This document shows, piece after piece, positions 30,100 through 40,419 of a stretch of 64,000 nucleotides of DNA. Every line of letters begins with the position of its first letter. Within the stretch, counting starts at the first letter, position 1. The stretch comes from Choricystis sp. odSpoLacu1 (Eukaryota > Chlorophyta > Trebouxiophyceae): assembly GCA_958009055.1 (NCBI GenBank), contig OY253650.1:248001-312000 (forward strand). The letters are read 5' to 3'. The notes beneath the pieces are model-generated. The model made no database searches. It saw nothing but the letters and a program-made list of their open reading frames with translations, and was not told the DNA's origin. The position numbers and the translations under genes were made by a program.

Positions 30100-31200
30100 T
30101 CACTCGGCGCTCCTCTCCGCTGCGTCGCCCGCCGCGCGCGTGCGCGCCCACCTCGCCCCCAGCGCCACCAGCCCCGCCAGACCCGCCGCCACGGCCAGGC
30201 CGGCCGCCGCATCATCCGCCAGGGCGCCCGCCTGGGCCACCAGGTCGGCAACGACGCGGTCCAGGGACGCCCCCCGCGTGAGCAACGATCTGGAAGCAGC
30301 CCCCACCGACGCATACACAGTCGCCCAGATCGCCCCACCCGCCGCGGTGGCGGGCAGGTAGACGGTGAGCGGGATGGGGGTGAGGCCCAGCACGTAGTTG
30401 GAGGCAGAGAAAGGAACGACGGGCGTCGCGCGCAGCGCAAAGACGGCAGCAAACTGTTGAGCGGGCGACCCGGCCTCAATCGCCGCCGTCACGTCGGCAA
30501 AGCGGGCGGCCAGGCCGGACGGCGGGGGGCGGGCGTCGGTGGGTGGGGGCGCCTCGTTTTCAGAGCTTTCCGCTTCGATCACTTTTTTCGCAAACGCGCG
30601 CCCCTTGCGGGCAATGAAAAACGCAGCTGTAGCCGCCAGGCAGTTGCCAGTCAGCACGTACACCGCCCCCTTGCCCGCGCCAAACAGGAGGCCGGAGGCC
30701 AGGGCGAGCGGGGTGGTGGGGAGCAGGGGGACGAGCTCCGCCAGCGCCACTGTGCCGCAAAACAGGGCGCCTCCCGCGGGGCCGGCGGCTTCCACGGCTT
30801 CCAGCCAGGCGACGAGTGCCTCCAAGGCGGGGGCGGGCAGCGTTTCGGCGGCGGTGGCTATGGCGGGGTGGGTGGCGTGGAGGGCCAGGGTTGCCAGTGC
30901 CGCGCGCGCGGCGCGCGGGGTTGCGCGCGCCAGGCGTTGGACGCTGCAGGCGTGCCGGGTCGTCGTCGATGTCGATGGCGCGCCCTGGTCCCGCAATGCG
31001 GACGGCGGCGGCGACGGCGGAGACGCGGCAGCCAGGCGTGGTGCGCAGTATGCCGTGGACGCCGACACGCCGCCATCGAGGTGGGCACGCACGCCGTGTG
31101 GCGTGTGGGAATGCCGTGTGGACACAGGAAGTGCGGGCGGTGGTGAGCGTGCCGCGGGGGGGGCAGGTGCCGCCACGCGCGCTGCTGGTGCCACGCGCAT
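30100..31200 (-). CDS. TVP38/DedA (SNARE-associated) membrane protein, probably plastid
   Basis: An intronless gene of 366 aa. The first 100 residues are a long Ser/Pro/Arg-rich leader beginning MRVAPAARVAAPAPPAARSP, likely a transit peptide. The membrane core shows LFCGTVALAELVPLLPTTPL, LLFGAGKGAVYVLTGNC, and the family hallmark FAAVFALRATPVVPFSASNY then VLGLTPIPLTVYLPAT with G...GA. A final hydrophobic helix (AAAGLAVAAGLAGLVALGA) ends the protein. DedA/TVP38 proteins act as lipid scramblases or related flippases; plastid members are common in algae. The start is the only ATG before the leader. Confidence 0.87.
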   Translation of the reverse strand: MRVAPAARVAAPAPPAARSPPPALPVSTRHSHTPHGVRAHLDGGVSASTAYCAPRLAAASPPSPPPSALRDQGAPSTSTTTRHACSVQRLARATPRAARAALATLALHATHPAIATAAETLPAPALEALVAWLEAVEAAGPAGGALFCGTVALAELVPLLPTTPLALASGLLFGAGKGAVYVLTGNCLAATAAFFIARKGRAFAKKVIEAESSENEAPPPTDARPPPSGLAARFADVTAAIEAGSPAQQFAAVFALRATPVVPFSASNYVLGLTPIPLTVYLPATAAGGAIWATVYASVGAASRSLLTRGASLDRVVADLVAQAGALADDAAAGLAVAAGLAGLVALGARWARTRAAGDAAERSAE

Positions 31201-31580
31201 TTTAGGGGTGGAAATTCCGCGGGGGAAGGCGGTTGGTGTGGGGACCAATGCCTCGCGCAGGTGCGGAGGTTGGCGCGCTTGTTCGCCACGCGAAGAGGAG
31301 AGGGAGGGGGAGGGCGGCACGGCGGGAGGCCGCGCTTGTTCTTGTTTTCGCACGAGCGTTGTGTGGCGCAGCTGCGGTTTGCCGGGGCCGTCCTCGTCGC
31401 GCCACCACAGCTACCCCGTTCTCTCTCACTCCCTACTCTCTGAAAAGGCGCCTGCGGGGTGCCCTGGCTTGAACGCCTTCGCTACAACAAGAAAAAAAAA
31501 CATACATGAATCAAATCGAAACAATCAAGGCAGACCTTTCCACCGTCGTCGTCACCACCACTCTCTCCTTGTCCTCCTCT
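31201..31580. other. Intergenic region upstream of TVP38-like gene
   Basis: This region of 380 bp holds the 5' flank of the TVP38-like gene and the 3' end of AMSH, both on the minus strand. Nothing else is recognised. An A-rich tract with CATACATG lies near 31491-31507. Confidence 0.35.
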
Positions 31581-33149
31581 TCACCTCAAGTCCAGCACGT
31601 CATGCCCCAACCGTCCATTCAGGTACACGTGCCCACACAGCTCGTACAAGGGTTGCCCCGTGTCGGTGGGGGGGTGTGGGTGAAAGCCACGCGCTTCACA
31701 CCGTTGCAACAGGCGCAGCCCCCCGGGCGTCGACACACGAAAAATGCCGCACCTCCGCCCCGCGTCCCGGGGCGCACACACGACGGCCACCGCTTCATCC
31801 AGCATGGTCTGGTACCCACACTGCGTGTGAACGTCCACGGAAGACAGGAAGCAGGACTGGGTGGGGTGGGTGTGCACCCAGCCCAGTGGGAAGAGGCCGC
31901 GCGAGTCTTGGGCAGCAAAAACATCCTCCTCTGCCAGCGTCGTCACCGTGTCCGACGTGCCCTTCTGTTTGGGGATGATGAGGGTGGTGACACAGAAAGC
32001 GGAGGGGCCGGCGGGGCCGCCCAGGTTGCCGGCGAGGATGCCGCAGGTTTCAACGCCCGAACGGGTGTTGGCAGCGGCCACCCTCAGAAACGCGTCCAGC
32101 AGGGCGGCCGACACGTGCAACTCGCGCAAACCACCACGACCAGCCGGCGCACTTCCCGGCAGGTCGGCCCCCAGGGCGGGGGGGGCGGGGTCGAGGGGAG
32201 GGTGGACGCACGGCGCGCCGGGCAGGGGCGGCGGCCCGACAGGCCGTGCCAGGGTCGTCACGTCCACCTCCTGCGGCCCCAGCGCCAGCTCGGGCCGGGG
32301 AGCGGACGCGGCCGCCAGGTCGGCTGGGGTGATGCCGGGGGGCAGGGGGGCCAGCGGGGCGTCCATGAGTGAGGAGGCGGGTGGCGGCGGCGGCGGCGGC
32401 GGCGGCGCAGACGGCGCCACGCTGCCATGCCCCACTCTGGCTGCCGACGGCGGCCTCTCAAGCGTCAGCACTGCCGCGGGAGCCGCCAGCAGCGTGTGGC
32501 GCGCCATGGACGCGGCGGAGGGGGGCGGCAGGCCGACCGTCGAAAAGGGGGGGACCCGCGCTGGTGGCGCGGTGGGCGGCGCGCTGGCCGCGACCGCTGC
32601 CGCGGCAGCCGCCGCCGCCGTTCCCCAGTCCACTCCCGCCACGTCGGCCAGCACGTCCGCGCGTGTGCCGCCCCCCGCTTCCCGCGGCGCGGGTGCTTCG
32701 TCGCCCCCCACACCACCCTCCACGTCTGCCAACGCCGCCCTCAGCGTCAGACTGGCTTTCAGCCGTTCCAGGTCGGGCAGCGCCGCGTCGCGCAGGGTGG
32801 CCTTGAGGTCGCGAAACGCAGGAGGCGGGCGGCGCGCGTCAAACGCCGCGTGCCGAGGCACAGTCTCCACCAGCAGGCTGGCGAACCGCATGAGCATGGT
32901 GTACTGTTGGACTTCATCGCCGGACAGGCGGTAGGCGTCGGCCTGGAGAGAGAGGGAGAGGGTAGTGGGTTGAGGAGTGGGGAGGAGACGTGGGCAAGTT
33001 GCTCTTTTCGCCTCCGCCCCCTTTCCTCTCACCTGCCGCAGCAGTAGCTCCGCCGACCGCAAGTACTTGTCCACGCCTATCATGTTGTTGACGGCGAACG
33101 CCGGCACGTCGGGCACGCCCGCCGCGGCGCGCGGCGCGGGGCGCGGCAT
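31581..33149 (-). CDS. AMSH-like JAMM deubiquitinase
   Basis: Exons 33149-33033 and 32942-31581 encode 492 aa. AMSH cuts Lys63-linked ubiquitin on endosomes and works with ESCRT. The N-terminal MIT/USP8-type helical region (VDKYLRSAELLLRQADAYRL then VQQYTMLMRFASLLVETVP) resembles plant AMSH3. A Pro/Ala linker carries the sequence to the catalytic MPN+ domain. There ETCGILAGNL supplies the Glu, and GWVHTHPTQSCFLSSVDVH supplies the JAMM zinc ligands His-x-His and Asp (about 399-410). AMSH-specific QCGYQTMLDEAVAVV and GFHPHPPTDTGQPLYELCGH follow, including the extra Cys/His zinc site. The start is the ATG with the conserved helical region intact. Confidence 0.95.
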   Translation of the reverse strand: MPRPAPRAAAGVPDVPAFAVNNMIGVDKYLRSAELLLRQVRGKGAEAKRATCPRLLPTPQPTTLSLSLQADAYRLSGDEVQQYTMLMRFASLLVETVPRHAAFDARRPPPAFRDLKATLRDAALPDLERLKASLTLRAALADVEGGVGGDEAPAPREAGGGTRADVLADVAGVDWGTAAAAAAAAVAASAPPTAPPARVPPFSTVGLPPPSAASMARHTLLAAPAAVLTLERPPSAARVGHGSVAPSAPPPPPPPPPASSLMDAPLAPLPPGITPADLAAASAPRPELALGPQEVDVTTLARPVGPPPLPGAPCVHPPLDPAPPALGADLPGSAPAGRGGLRELHVSAALLDAFLRVAAANTRSGVETCGILAGNLGGPAGPSAFCVTTLIIPKQKGTSDTVTTLAEEDVFAAQDSRGLFPLGWVHTHPTQSCFLSSVDVHTQCGYQTMLDEAVAVVCAPRDAGRRCGIFRVSTPGGLRLLQRCEARGFHPHPPTDTGQPLYELCGHVYLNGRLGHDVLDLR

Positions 33150-33596
33150 TGGGCAAAGAGTGTGTGTGTGCTTGGGCTGTGAGCCCGGCTTGGGCGTGTC
33201 TCACAGGCACACGGTATGACACGAGCAGAGCAGCAGCTCGTGTCGGGCGGCGTGAGGGTGTGTTTGCCCGCCCCCGCGTACAGCGCGCGAAGAAAATGCG
33301 AGCAAAATGTGTGTGCATGCTCACTCCTCGCCGCTCGACGCTCTGTCGCTGCCTCGCACCGTCGACGCCGCTTCCCCCTACTCGCGCCACTCGCACCCCC
33401 GCCGCGCACGCCGACGTCACCGTCGACGTCAAGCGAGCGCAGGGTCGACCGGACACAGAGCTACTCACGCACAGTCGCGCGCCTGGCCCCCTCCCCGAGC
33501 CGCCACATTTCTCCCCGGCCCGCCTCCCCTGCGCGCCGCGTTACCCTCCCTCCCCTCCCGCGTGGTGCCCACTAAACACTCCCCGCTTTCCACATC
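33150..33596. other. Divergent promoter region, AMSH / NHP2, with a hairpin
   Basis: These 447 bp separate the start codons of AMSH and NHP2. The only structure seen is a perfect 9-bp inverted repeat, GACACGAGC...GCTCGTGTC, at 33218-33226 and 33236-33244 with a 9-nt loop. The rest is GC- and CT-rich with several CG-rich blocks. No TATA box is evident. Confidence 0.45.
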
Positions 33597-34088
33597 ATGG
33601 GCAAAGACAAAGACAAAGCCTCCAAAAAGGCCCAAAAGGCCGACACCTCCACGCCCCCCCCCTCCACCCCCCGCCCGCGCGGCGCGCTGCTCCCCATCGC
33701 GTCCCCCCTGGCCGACGACAAGCTGGCCAAGAAAGTGCTGAAACTGGCCAAGAAAGCCGCCAAGCGCAAGCAGACCAAGCGCGGCGTCAAGGAGGTCGTC
33801 AAAGCGCTGCGCAAGGGGGCCAAGGGTGTCGCCGTCCTGGCGGGCGACGTCTCCCCCCTGGACGTCATCTCCCACCTGCCCGTCTTCTGCGAGTCGAAAG
33901 GTGTGCCCTACATCTTTGTCCCGTCCAAAGATGACCTGGGGGCGGCGGGCCTGACCAAGCGGCCGACGTCGTGCATGCTTGTCCTGTCGGCGCGGCCAAA
34001 GGGGGGCAAGGCCGACGACGACGCCGAGTTTGAGGAGGCGTATGGCGAGGTGGTGAAGAAGGTGACGGCTGTGCAGGCGGTTGTGTGA
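33597..34088 (+). CDS. NHP2: NHP2, H/ACA snoRNP protein (L7Ae family)
   Basis: A single exon encodes 163 aa. NHP2 is one of four core proteins of H/ACA RNPs, which guide pseudouridylation of rRNA and snRNA. A Lys-rich N-terminus (MGKDKDKASKKAQK) leads to PIASPLADDKLAKKVLKLAK, the NHP2 signature KQTKRGVKEVVKALRKGAKG and the L7Ae core VAVLAGDVSPLDVISHLPV, then KGVPYIFVPSKDDLGAAGL and RPTSCMLVL. Length and order agree with yeast and animal NHP2. The N-terminal Lys-rich tail is longer than in yeast. The stop is followed by GAGTG then T-rich sequence. Confidence 0.95.
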   Translation: MGKDKDKASKKAQKADTSTPPPSTPRPRGALLPIASPLADDKLAKKVLKLAKKAAKRKQTKRGVKEVVKALRKGAKGVAVLAGDVSPLDVISHLPVFCESKGVPYIFVPSKDDLGAAGLTKRPTSCMLVLSARPKGGKADDDAEFEEAYGEVVKKVTAVQAVV

Positions 34089-34219
34089 GAGTGTTTTGTT
34101 TTTGCTGGGGGGCGGTCGAGAGAGAGAGTTTTTTTTTTTTTTTACCACACTTTTGCGGCACGCGCACAACTGCCGCGCCTCGACTCCAGACGCGTCTCCT
34201 CTCTCGTTGGCCTACCACA

Positions 34220-37109
34220 ATGAAGGTGCGTGTCCTGCCGTTGGGAAAGCAGCCTATCCGCGCGCCCAGGCGGGCTGCTTTGGGGTGGCGCGCGCGCTCC
34301 ATGGCGCACTCCCCTGAAACGCGCCTCTCTCCTTGGCGACAACACCACGCCTGCCTCCGTGCTTCTGCCCCCTCGTCTTGGCCGAGTTCAAACTGTGCTG
34401 TGGGGTGACAGTTTCGGTGGGACAGCGCCAGACAGGAGGAAGAGGGCTAGGCGCGCGGCGGGTGCGCATGCGTGGGCGCGGTTTTTGGGCGGTGGCGGCG
34501 GCGCCCCGCGGTCGCGACCACACCCTGCCGTGCAGAGAGTGTGTGTGACGAAAGCACGCATTGTAGCGGGGCCAACTCTCCTTTCCACACCTTCCAAACA
34601 CCAGGCGTCCTCCACCGCCGCCGTCGTGGCCGCGCTCGCGCTCACGCTCGCGCTCGCGTCCGCCCAGCGTGACGCCACCGCCTGGCCCCCGGCAGAAGGC
34701 CCCCTGGCCAACCTACCCGAGCCGCCTCCCCTGCCCCTGCCGGGGACGCCGAGGCCGGCGGGAGGGAGGAAGTACAACGTGCAACCCGACGGCACGTGCG
34801 GCGCTCCCGGCCAGTTCCTCACCATCCTCGTCACCGGCACGTCTGACTCCCTGGCCAACGCAGCCTGCTCGCTGGGCTTTGAAGGCTTCCCCGACCCCCA
34901 GCCCGACGACGCGTGCGACAACTACATTTTCGGAACCGAGTGCACCCGCCTCGCCTCTGGCCTCGTCATCACGGTCGGCGGCTTTGGCCGGGCCACCGAC
35001 TCGCCCGACGTGGGCGCCATTTTGAACTTGTTAGGCCTGGGCAAGCTCGAGTCCGCGGACGGGGGCCTCTTTTTCGACGTGTCGGACGGCGCGCGCGCGA
35101 AAGCCTTTGACGCCTTCCCCCGCCTCACCCGCGTGGGGGGCGGCGGCCTCCAACTGCTGGGGGGGCGCCAGGTGGCGCGCGCCCCCGCTCTCAGCCACGT
35201 GGCGGGGGTGGATGGGTCGCTGTTTTTGGTGTCGACCGCGCTGCGCGACGCGGCGTCCCTGACCTCCCTCCAAACGGTGGCCGGCGCCGCCGTCGCCGTC
35301 AACAACTTCAACATGACCTCGTTGGCGGGGGCGTCCAACCTAACGACCATCGGTGGGGGGCTCGTGCTGGCCGCCAACCATCGGTTGCGTGACCTGGATG
35401 GCCTGCGCGCGCTGACCTCGATCGGGGGCGGCGCCTCCATCGCCAACAACACGCGCCTTGTGTCTCTGTCCGGCCTGGCCGGCCTGACCACCCTGGGCGG
35501 CAAGCTGCACATCGCCAACAACCCCACGCTGACGTCGTTGGAGGGGTTGACCTCTTTAACCCGCGTCGGCGGTGTGGGGGGCGGCGGCGCGGCGGCCGGC
35601 GCGGCGGCCAAAGCATCGACCCTGCGCCCCGCCACCGCCCCCACCGCCCTCAACACCAGCGCCCTGGATGGCGTGGCCCACGCCGACATCGCCATCGTGG
35701 GCAACCGGGTGCTGTGGAACGTGAGCGCGCTTGCCGGCCTGGGTGGGTGTGGCAGCAGCAGCGCTCTTCCCTCCCGCCCCTCCATCACGCTGGAAGTCTA
35801 CCCCACCACCGGCGTGCCCGCGGATGAAGAGTCGGTGGCCGCCGCCAACGCAGCCGCCGCGCGGGCGGCGCGCGCCGTGCTGCACGGCGGCAGCGCGCAG
35901 GCCAGCGCCGACGCTGATGCCGCGTCCGACGCGGGCGGTTTCACGCCCGACGCGGAGCTGCCCCCCATGGCCAACGATGTGGATGCCCCCCGTCAAGCCG
36001 AGTTGCGGGCGGCAGCGTTGCGCGCTGCCGCGGCCGCGGGGAAACCCGCGCCGCTGCGCGGGTTTTTGGTGGCAGCAGCAGACCCGACTTCCGGCGTCAC
36101 CCACGTCATGCAGGCTGCCACGGATGGCGATGCCGGTGGGTTCACCCAAGCCGCCTCCGCCTCTGTCGCCTCGGGCGACGCGGTGAGCGGCGCTGCGGAG
36201 GATGCCGCCGACGCGGCCGCCGCAGCGGCAGCGCCCGCGCTCGCGGTCGCCTGGTCGGCGGGCGCGCAGGCAGAGACGGCGGCTGCTGAGTCAGTGGCCG
36301 CCCCTGCTCCCGCGTCCACTGACGCTCTGGCCGAGGCGGAGACCACGCTGGAGACGTTGATGCAGGGCGAGTCGACCAACGACGACGACGATGACGGCGG
36401 CGCGGCCTCCCCCTACGGCCCCCAGGCCCTCGCCGACGCCGCCGAACACGACCACCCAGACACATTCGGCACATACTCGACTGCCACCGCCAACGATGAC
36501 GCGGCTGTGCTGCTGGAGGCTGCCTCTGTTGTCGCGGGGCGCGGCGCGTCGCGTGCCCAGGTGGCGGCTGCCGCGGCCGACATCGCGGCCGCCCTGGACG
36601 CCAGGCCGCCCTCCCGCCGCAGGTTGACCGCCACCTCCATCGATGACGACGACCCCGCCGCCCCCGAAGTCCCGGTCGCGCGCGGCGCGTTGTCCGCGCC
36701 CGCGGGCGACTCGCGCCGTGCCGCGGCCGACCCCCTCTCCCGCTGGCTGGCGTCCACGCCGCTGGGGGCGGTGCTGCCGGCACCGCCGGAACCTCCCCTG
36801 GCGCGGCTGGCCAGCGGCGCTGCGGCGGGCGGGCCCGACGTGCGGCCGCCCTGGGCGCGCACCGCCGCCCCCGCCGCCGACCCGGCCGACCCGCCGCCCG
36901 ACCCCCGCCTCAGCGCGGCGCTGGCCCTGAAACCGGACACACGCTGCCTGTTCACGTCGTGGACGGATGTGTGCGAGTATGTCAAGGAAGGGGGTGCCAA
37001 GATCGGGGCGGGGCACAGGTGGCGGGCTGATGGCACGTGCGTGCCGCACGTGCCGCCGACGCTGGCGGCGGCGGCGCCGGCCGGGCCGCCGCTGCGCATT
37101 TCAGGATGA
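34220..37109 (+). CDS. Secreted receptor-L-domain (LRR-like) protein
   Basis: Exon 1 is just 6 nt, ATGAAG (34220-34225), followed by a GTGCGT donor and a 379-nt intron; exon 2 is 34605-37109. The join gives MKASSTAAVVAALALTLALASAQ, a textbook signal peptide, which is strong support for the tiny exon. Of 836 aa, residues about 100-310 form a right-handed repeat like receptor L domains: ITVGGFG, LTRVGGGGLQLLG, LQTVAGAAVAVNNFNMTSLA, LTTIGGGLVLAANHRLRDLD, LTSIGGGASIANNTRL and LTTLGGKLHIANNPTLTSLE. The central 400 residues are Ala/Asp-rich low complexity, and a small Cys-bearing end follows (DTRCLFTSWTDVCEYV...GTCVPH). N-glycosylation sites (NMT, NLT, NNT) occur. I do not know its function; a cell-wall or surface role is a guess. 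Confidence 0.72.
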
Positions 37110-37171
37110 GAGAGAGCGTGAGCTTGGGGTCTTTTGCTTTAGCTTTTTTAAACACAACTTTCTTCAGCACA

Positions 37172-37945
37172 TCACTTTTCTACCACCCACTCGTCTCCCG
37201 CGCGCGCCCACCCCACCACCTCGCCCGCCCCCTTGAACCACAGGCCCGCCTCCCGGGCCGCGGATTCGGGCGAGTCGGAGCCGTGGATGACGTTGCGCCC
37301 GGTGGAGACGGCGAAGTCGCCCCGGATCGTGCCAGGAGCCGAGGCAAGAGGGTTGGTCGCGCCAATCAGCGCGCGCCCAGTGGCCACCACGCCCGGCCCC
37401 TCCCACACCATGGCCAGGACAGGGCCCGACGTCAGAAAGGTGACCAGGCTGGGGAAGAAGGGCTTGCCCTTGTGCTCCGCGTAGTGAGCTTCAGCAAGAG
37501 ATGCAGTGGGCAGTACCATTTTTGCGGCCACCAGTTTGTACCCTTTTTTTTCAAACCGGGCGATGATGTCGGCAATCAGCCCCCGCTGCACGCCGTCCGG
37601 CTTGACCATGATGAAGGAGCGTTCCGGGGTGGGAGGGAGGGAGGCGACGACAGATGCGGTGGCGTGCGCAGACGGCGCCAGTGCGATCGACGCGGCGGCC
37701 GCCGCGCACAGGGCGGCCGCGGTGGCGGCGGCGCGAGGGCGGGAGGCGGTGGCGGTGCCGGCGGCTGCAGCGCAGGAGGCGGTGGCTGTGTGTTTGTGGG
37801 GGTGGGGTGGGGGATCGGTCGGCGGCGTGTTTCCAATCGCGCGCTGCCGCCGGTCTCACCCCCCCTCTCCCGCACCTGCAAATTTGCCCGTGGGCGTGGC
37901 ACGCGCCCAGGCCTGGGCGGCGGCGGCGGCAGCGCGGCGGAGCAT
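37172..37945 (-). CDS. Nucleoside diphosphate kinase, organelle-targeted
   Basis: Exons 37945-37876 and 37785-37172 encode 227 aa. The enzyme moves phosphate from NTPs to NDPs through a phosphohistidine. The catalytic domain has [20 protein letters not shown] (substrate Lys and PDG), [54 protein letters not shown] and the active-site His in [10 protein letters not shown]. The first 80 residues form a two-part leader: an Ala/Arg start ([16 protein letters not shown]) then a second hydrophobic stretch [19 protein letters not shown]. That fits plant NDPK3-type import into the thylakoid lumen or mitochondrial intermembrane space. The gene converges on the L-domain gene at 62 bp. Confidence 0.94.
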
Positions 37946-38030
37946 AGGAGAAAATGCGGAGCGAGGCGCGAGAGAAAGGAATGGAAACGAAGAAGTGATA
38001 GCACGCCGACCCTCCAAAACACCCCTTCCT

Positions 38031-39254
38031 TCACCCACCAGCCACCGCATCCACAGCACCTCTCTCCTCCGCTTTGGCCAGGTAGCGCGCCTGCAGAAAG
38101 TAGCGGGCGGCATCCCCCGCGCGCCCGGTGCCGCGGGCGAGGGCGCCGCGCGCGAGCCACGCACGAGAATCGTCGGGTTTTTGGTCAGCGAGTTGTTCGT
38201 ACACGGCGTCCGCCTCGGGCGCGTGCCGCGGCCACTCGGCCAGCAGCTTGCCCTGGAGCAGGCCCAGGTCGTAGGCTCGGTCGGGGTCGGCCGCGGCGGC
38301 ACGCAGCGCGGCCACCTCTTTCACCGCGGCCGCCGCGTCGCCCGCGTCGACGCGCGCGCGGGCGAGAGCAGCCGCCAGGGCGATTGGCGGTGCCGCCGGG
38401 TCGGGCGACTCGGCGCGGGCGCGCTCGTAGGCGGCGACCGCGCCTTTTGCGTCGCCCGCGTCCAGTCGGGCAGAGGCCAGGTCCACCCACACACTCGCGT
38501 CCGCTGGCGCAGCATCAGCTGCTCGCTGTAAATAGTCCACCGCCGTCGTCGCAGGCTCCCCCAGCGCGGTCGCCGCAGCCGCCGCGCCGCGCAGGGCGGT
38601 CAGATCAGTGGGTGCGGTCGCCAGCGTGGTTTTGAAGGTCTCCAGTTGTGCCGTCACCTCTGCCCGCTCGCTCTCAGACAGTGGCCGTGCCGCGGGTCGC
38701 GGCCGGGCCGACCCGCCGCCTCCACCCCCGCCACCACTGGTGAACAGGAAGACGGCGGCCAGCACGACCGCGGTGGCAGCCGCGCCGACGCCCTGGGTGA
38801 ATGACGGTGAGTTGGCCGCTGCCTCGGTGCTGCCATCCGTCTCCCCGCGCAGGGCAGCGCCTAGAGTTGGTGCGGGTTTCGTGTAGTCGGGCACGCCTTC
38901 GAGGACGCCGGGAGTGGCAGACTCGGCGTCGCGTGCCTTGGCCGCGCGTTCTGAGGCTTTTGCAAGTGCTTCCAGTTTCCGATTAAAGTCAGCCTCTGCA
39001 GCAACCGCCGCCACCGCGTCCACGGGGGGTGCCATCTCAGCCTCTAGGCGGGGCAGCGGGGGCGGTGGCCCCGGCGGCACCGGCCCAGCCGGCGGCCTGA
39101 GCTTTTTTGTTTTTTGTTTCGGCTTGCGCTCGCGCTCGCGTGGCGCGGCCGGGGGGGTCGTGCCGCCGCCAAACCCCTTGCGCGTGGCGGCTGGTGGCAG
39201 GAGCAGGCCGCGCCCCCTGTTGGGGGCGGCAATTCGCGCGTGAGGAGGGCGCAT
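38031..39254 (-). CDS. Plastid membrane-anchored TPR protein
   Basis: An intronless gene of 407 aa. After a basic leader (MRPPHARIAAPNRGRG, then KPKQKTKKLRPPAG) there is a charged helix, one membrane span (about 170-190, VGAAATAVVLAAVFLFTSG) followed by a Gly run, and then TPR-like helical repeats, including YLQRAADAAPADASVWVDLA, DAGDAKGAVAAYERARAE and YEQLADQKPDDSRAWLARGA. Similar TPR proteins in plants belong to a chloroplast-lumen family; the match here is from architecture and not from a diagnostic motif. Function unknown. The stop lies 85 bp from the start of NDPK on the same strand. Confidence 0.72.
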   Translation of the reverse strand: MRPPHARIAAPNRGRGLLLPPAATRKGFGGGTTPPAAPRERERKPKQKTKKLRPPAGPVPPGPPPPLPRLEAEMAPPVDAVAAVAAEADFNRKLEALAKASERAAKARDAESATPGVLEGVPDYTKPAPTLGAALRGETDGSTEAAANSPSFTQGVGAAATAVVLAAVFLFTSGGGGGGGGSARPRPAARPLSESERAEVTAQLETFKTTLATAPTDLTALRGAAAAATALGEPATTAVDYLQRAADAAPADASVWVDLASARLDAGDAKGAVAAYERARAESPDPAAPPIALAAALARARVDAGDAAAAVKEVAALRAAAADPDRAYDLGLLQGKLLAEWPRHAPEADAVYEQLADQKPDDSRAWLARGALARGTGRAGDAARYFLQARYLAKAEERGAVDAVAGG

Positions 39255-39428
39255 GGCGGCGCGAATCGACGCGGGCCGACGAAAAAAAAAACGACGTTCT
39301 GTTATCATCGACGGCCGGCAAACGAGACCTGATCCAGACGCTTTCTCATCTTCCTACTTTGCGGGGATGTTTCTACACACTCAACGAAATCAAGGCAGCA
39401 AAACAAACATGAAAACACACACACACAC

Positions 39429-40208
39429 TCAAAACACGGGCACAAACACGGCGCGCGCGGGCGCACCCGCCGCCACGGGCGGCCGCTCCTCCCCCAGCCC
39501 GTGCCCGGGGCCGCACGGTGGCTGGCCCTCGGCGTAGCCGTGCAGGCACAGCAGGCGCAGGCGTCTGCCACTATGCGGCGCGTGCGCTGCCGCCCACGCG
39601 GCCAAGAAGGGGGGGGTGGCAACCTCGAACAGGGACGCGGCCGCTGTCGGGCAGGGCGGCCCGCCGTCGGCGCCGCCACCAAACGCGGACGCCAGCAGGG
39701 CGTGCGCCAGAAGGGCGTGTAGGGGTCGAGGTGGGTGCATGCCCCCGCTCACAGCCAGGTGGGCTTGGAGGGCGGCCGTCAGGCGGCGCGTGATGGTTGA
39801 GCGAGAGAGAACAGAGACGTTGCCGTACGCGTGCGCGTGCGACGTCAGGATTATGTTGAGCTGGACGACGGCGGGCCTGTTGTGTGTTGATAAAAGGCAT
39901 TGTCAACGTCGCGTCGACAGCACGTGAGCGCGGCCTCCCGCCGAAAAAAGGGAGGAAAACTCAGGCGCTTTCCGCAGCCGGAAAGCGGCCCCTGCGCATC
40001 GGTGCGCCCTCTCCCCCCCAAACCCTCTCCAAACTCACCACAAAGCCGTCACGGCCGCCGCCTCCGCCGGCGAAGCACCAGTGGCGCTCGCCGCCAGGGC
40101 GCGAGCCAGCCAGGCGGGGGACGCGTCGGGGGGCAGGTCCAGGGAGCGACGCTTGACGGGGGTCGGGGACGGTGGGGCGTCGCCCGCGGCGCGCTTGATA
40201 CACGGCAT
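39429..40208 (-). CDS. Unknown 205-aa protein with CDK-site and RxL-like motifs
   Basis: Exons 40208-40039 and 39876-39429 join in phase (GTGAGT donor, ACAACAG acceptor, 162-nt intron) to encode 205 aa. I do not recognise it. The N-terminus MPCIKRAAGDAPPSPTPVKR holds an SP and a TPVK site, directly followed by RSLDL, which resembles a cyclin RxLxL docking motif. The middle (VVQLNIILTSHAHAYGNVSV, RRLTAALQAHLAV, HALLAHALLASAFGG) looks like a compact helical domain. The end is Cys/His/Pro-rich (LCLHGYAEGQPPCGPGHG). The correct phase and the loss of low complexity in the middle argue for a real gene. A link to cell-cycle control is inference only. Confidence 0.6.
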
Positions 40209-40419
40209 GCGGTGGACGCTTTGGTGTTTGGTGTGTGTGGTGTGTGACACGCTGCGTGTTGTGGGGTGTTGGCACACCTCGACAGACGCGCCAACCGACG
40301 GATGGAAGGCAAAAGGAGATGTTTTGGTTTCGCAAAACTCGCACGTCGTTCTCAATTGGCGTCGGCAAAACACACGCGTCTCCTGTCCTTTCCAGTCGCC
40401 CTTTTCCCCTTTTTCCAAC

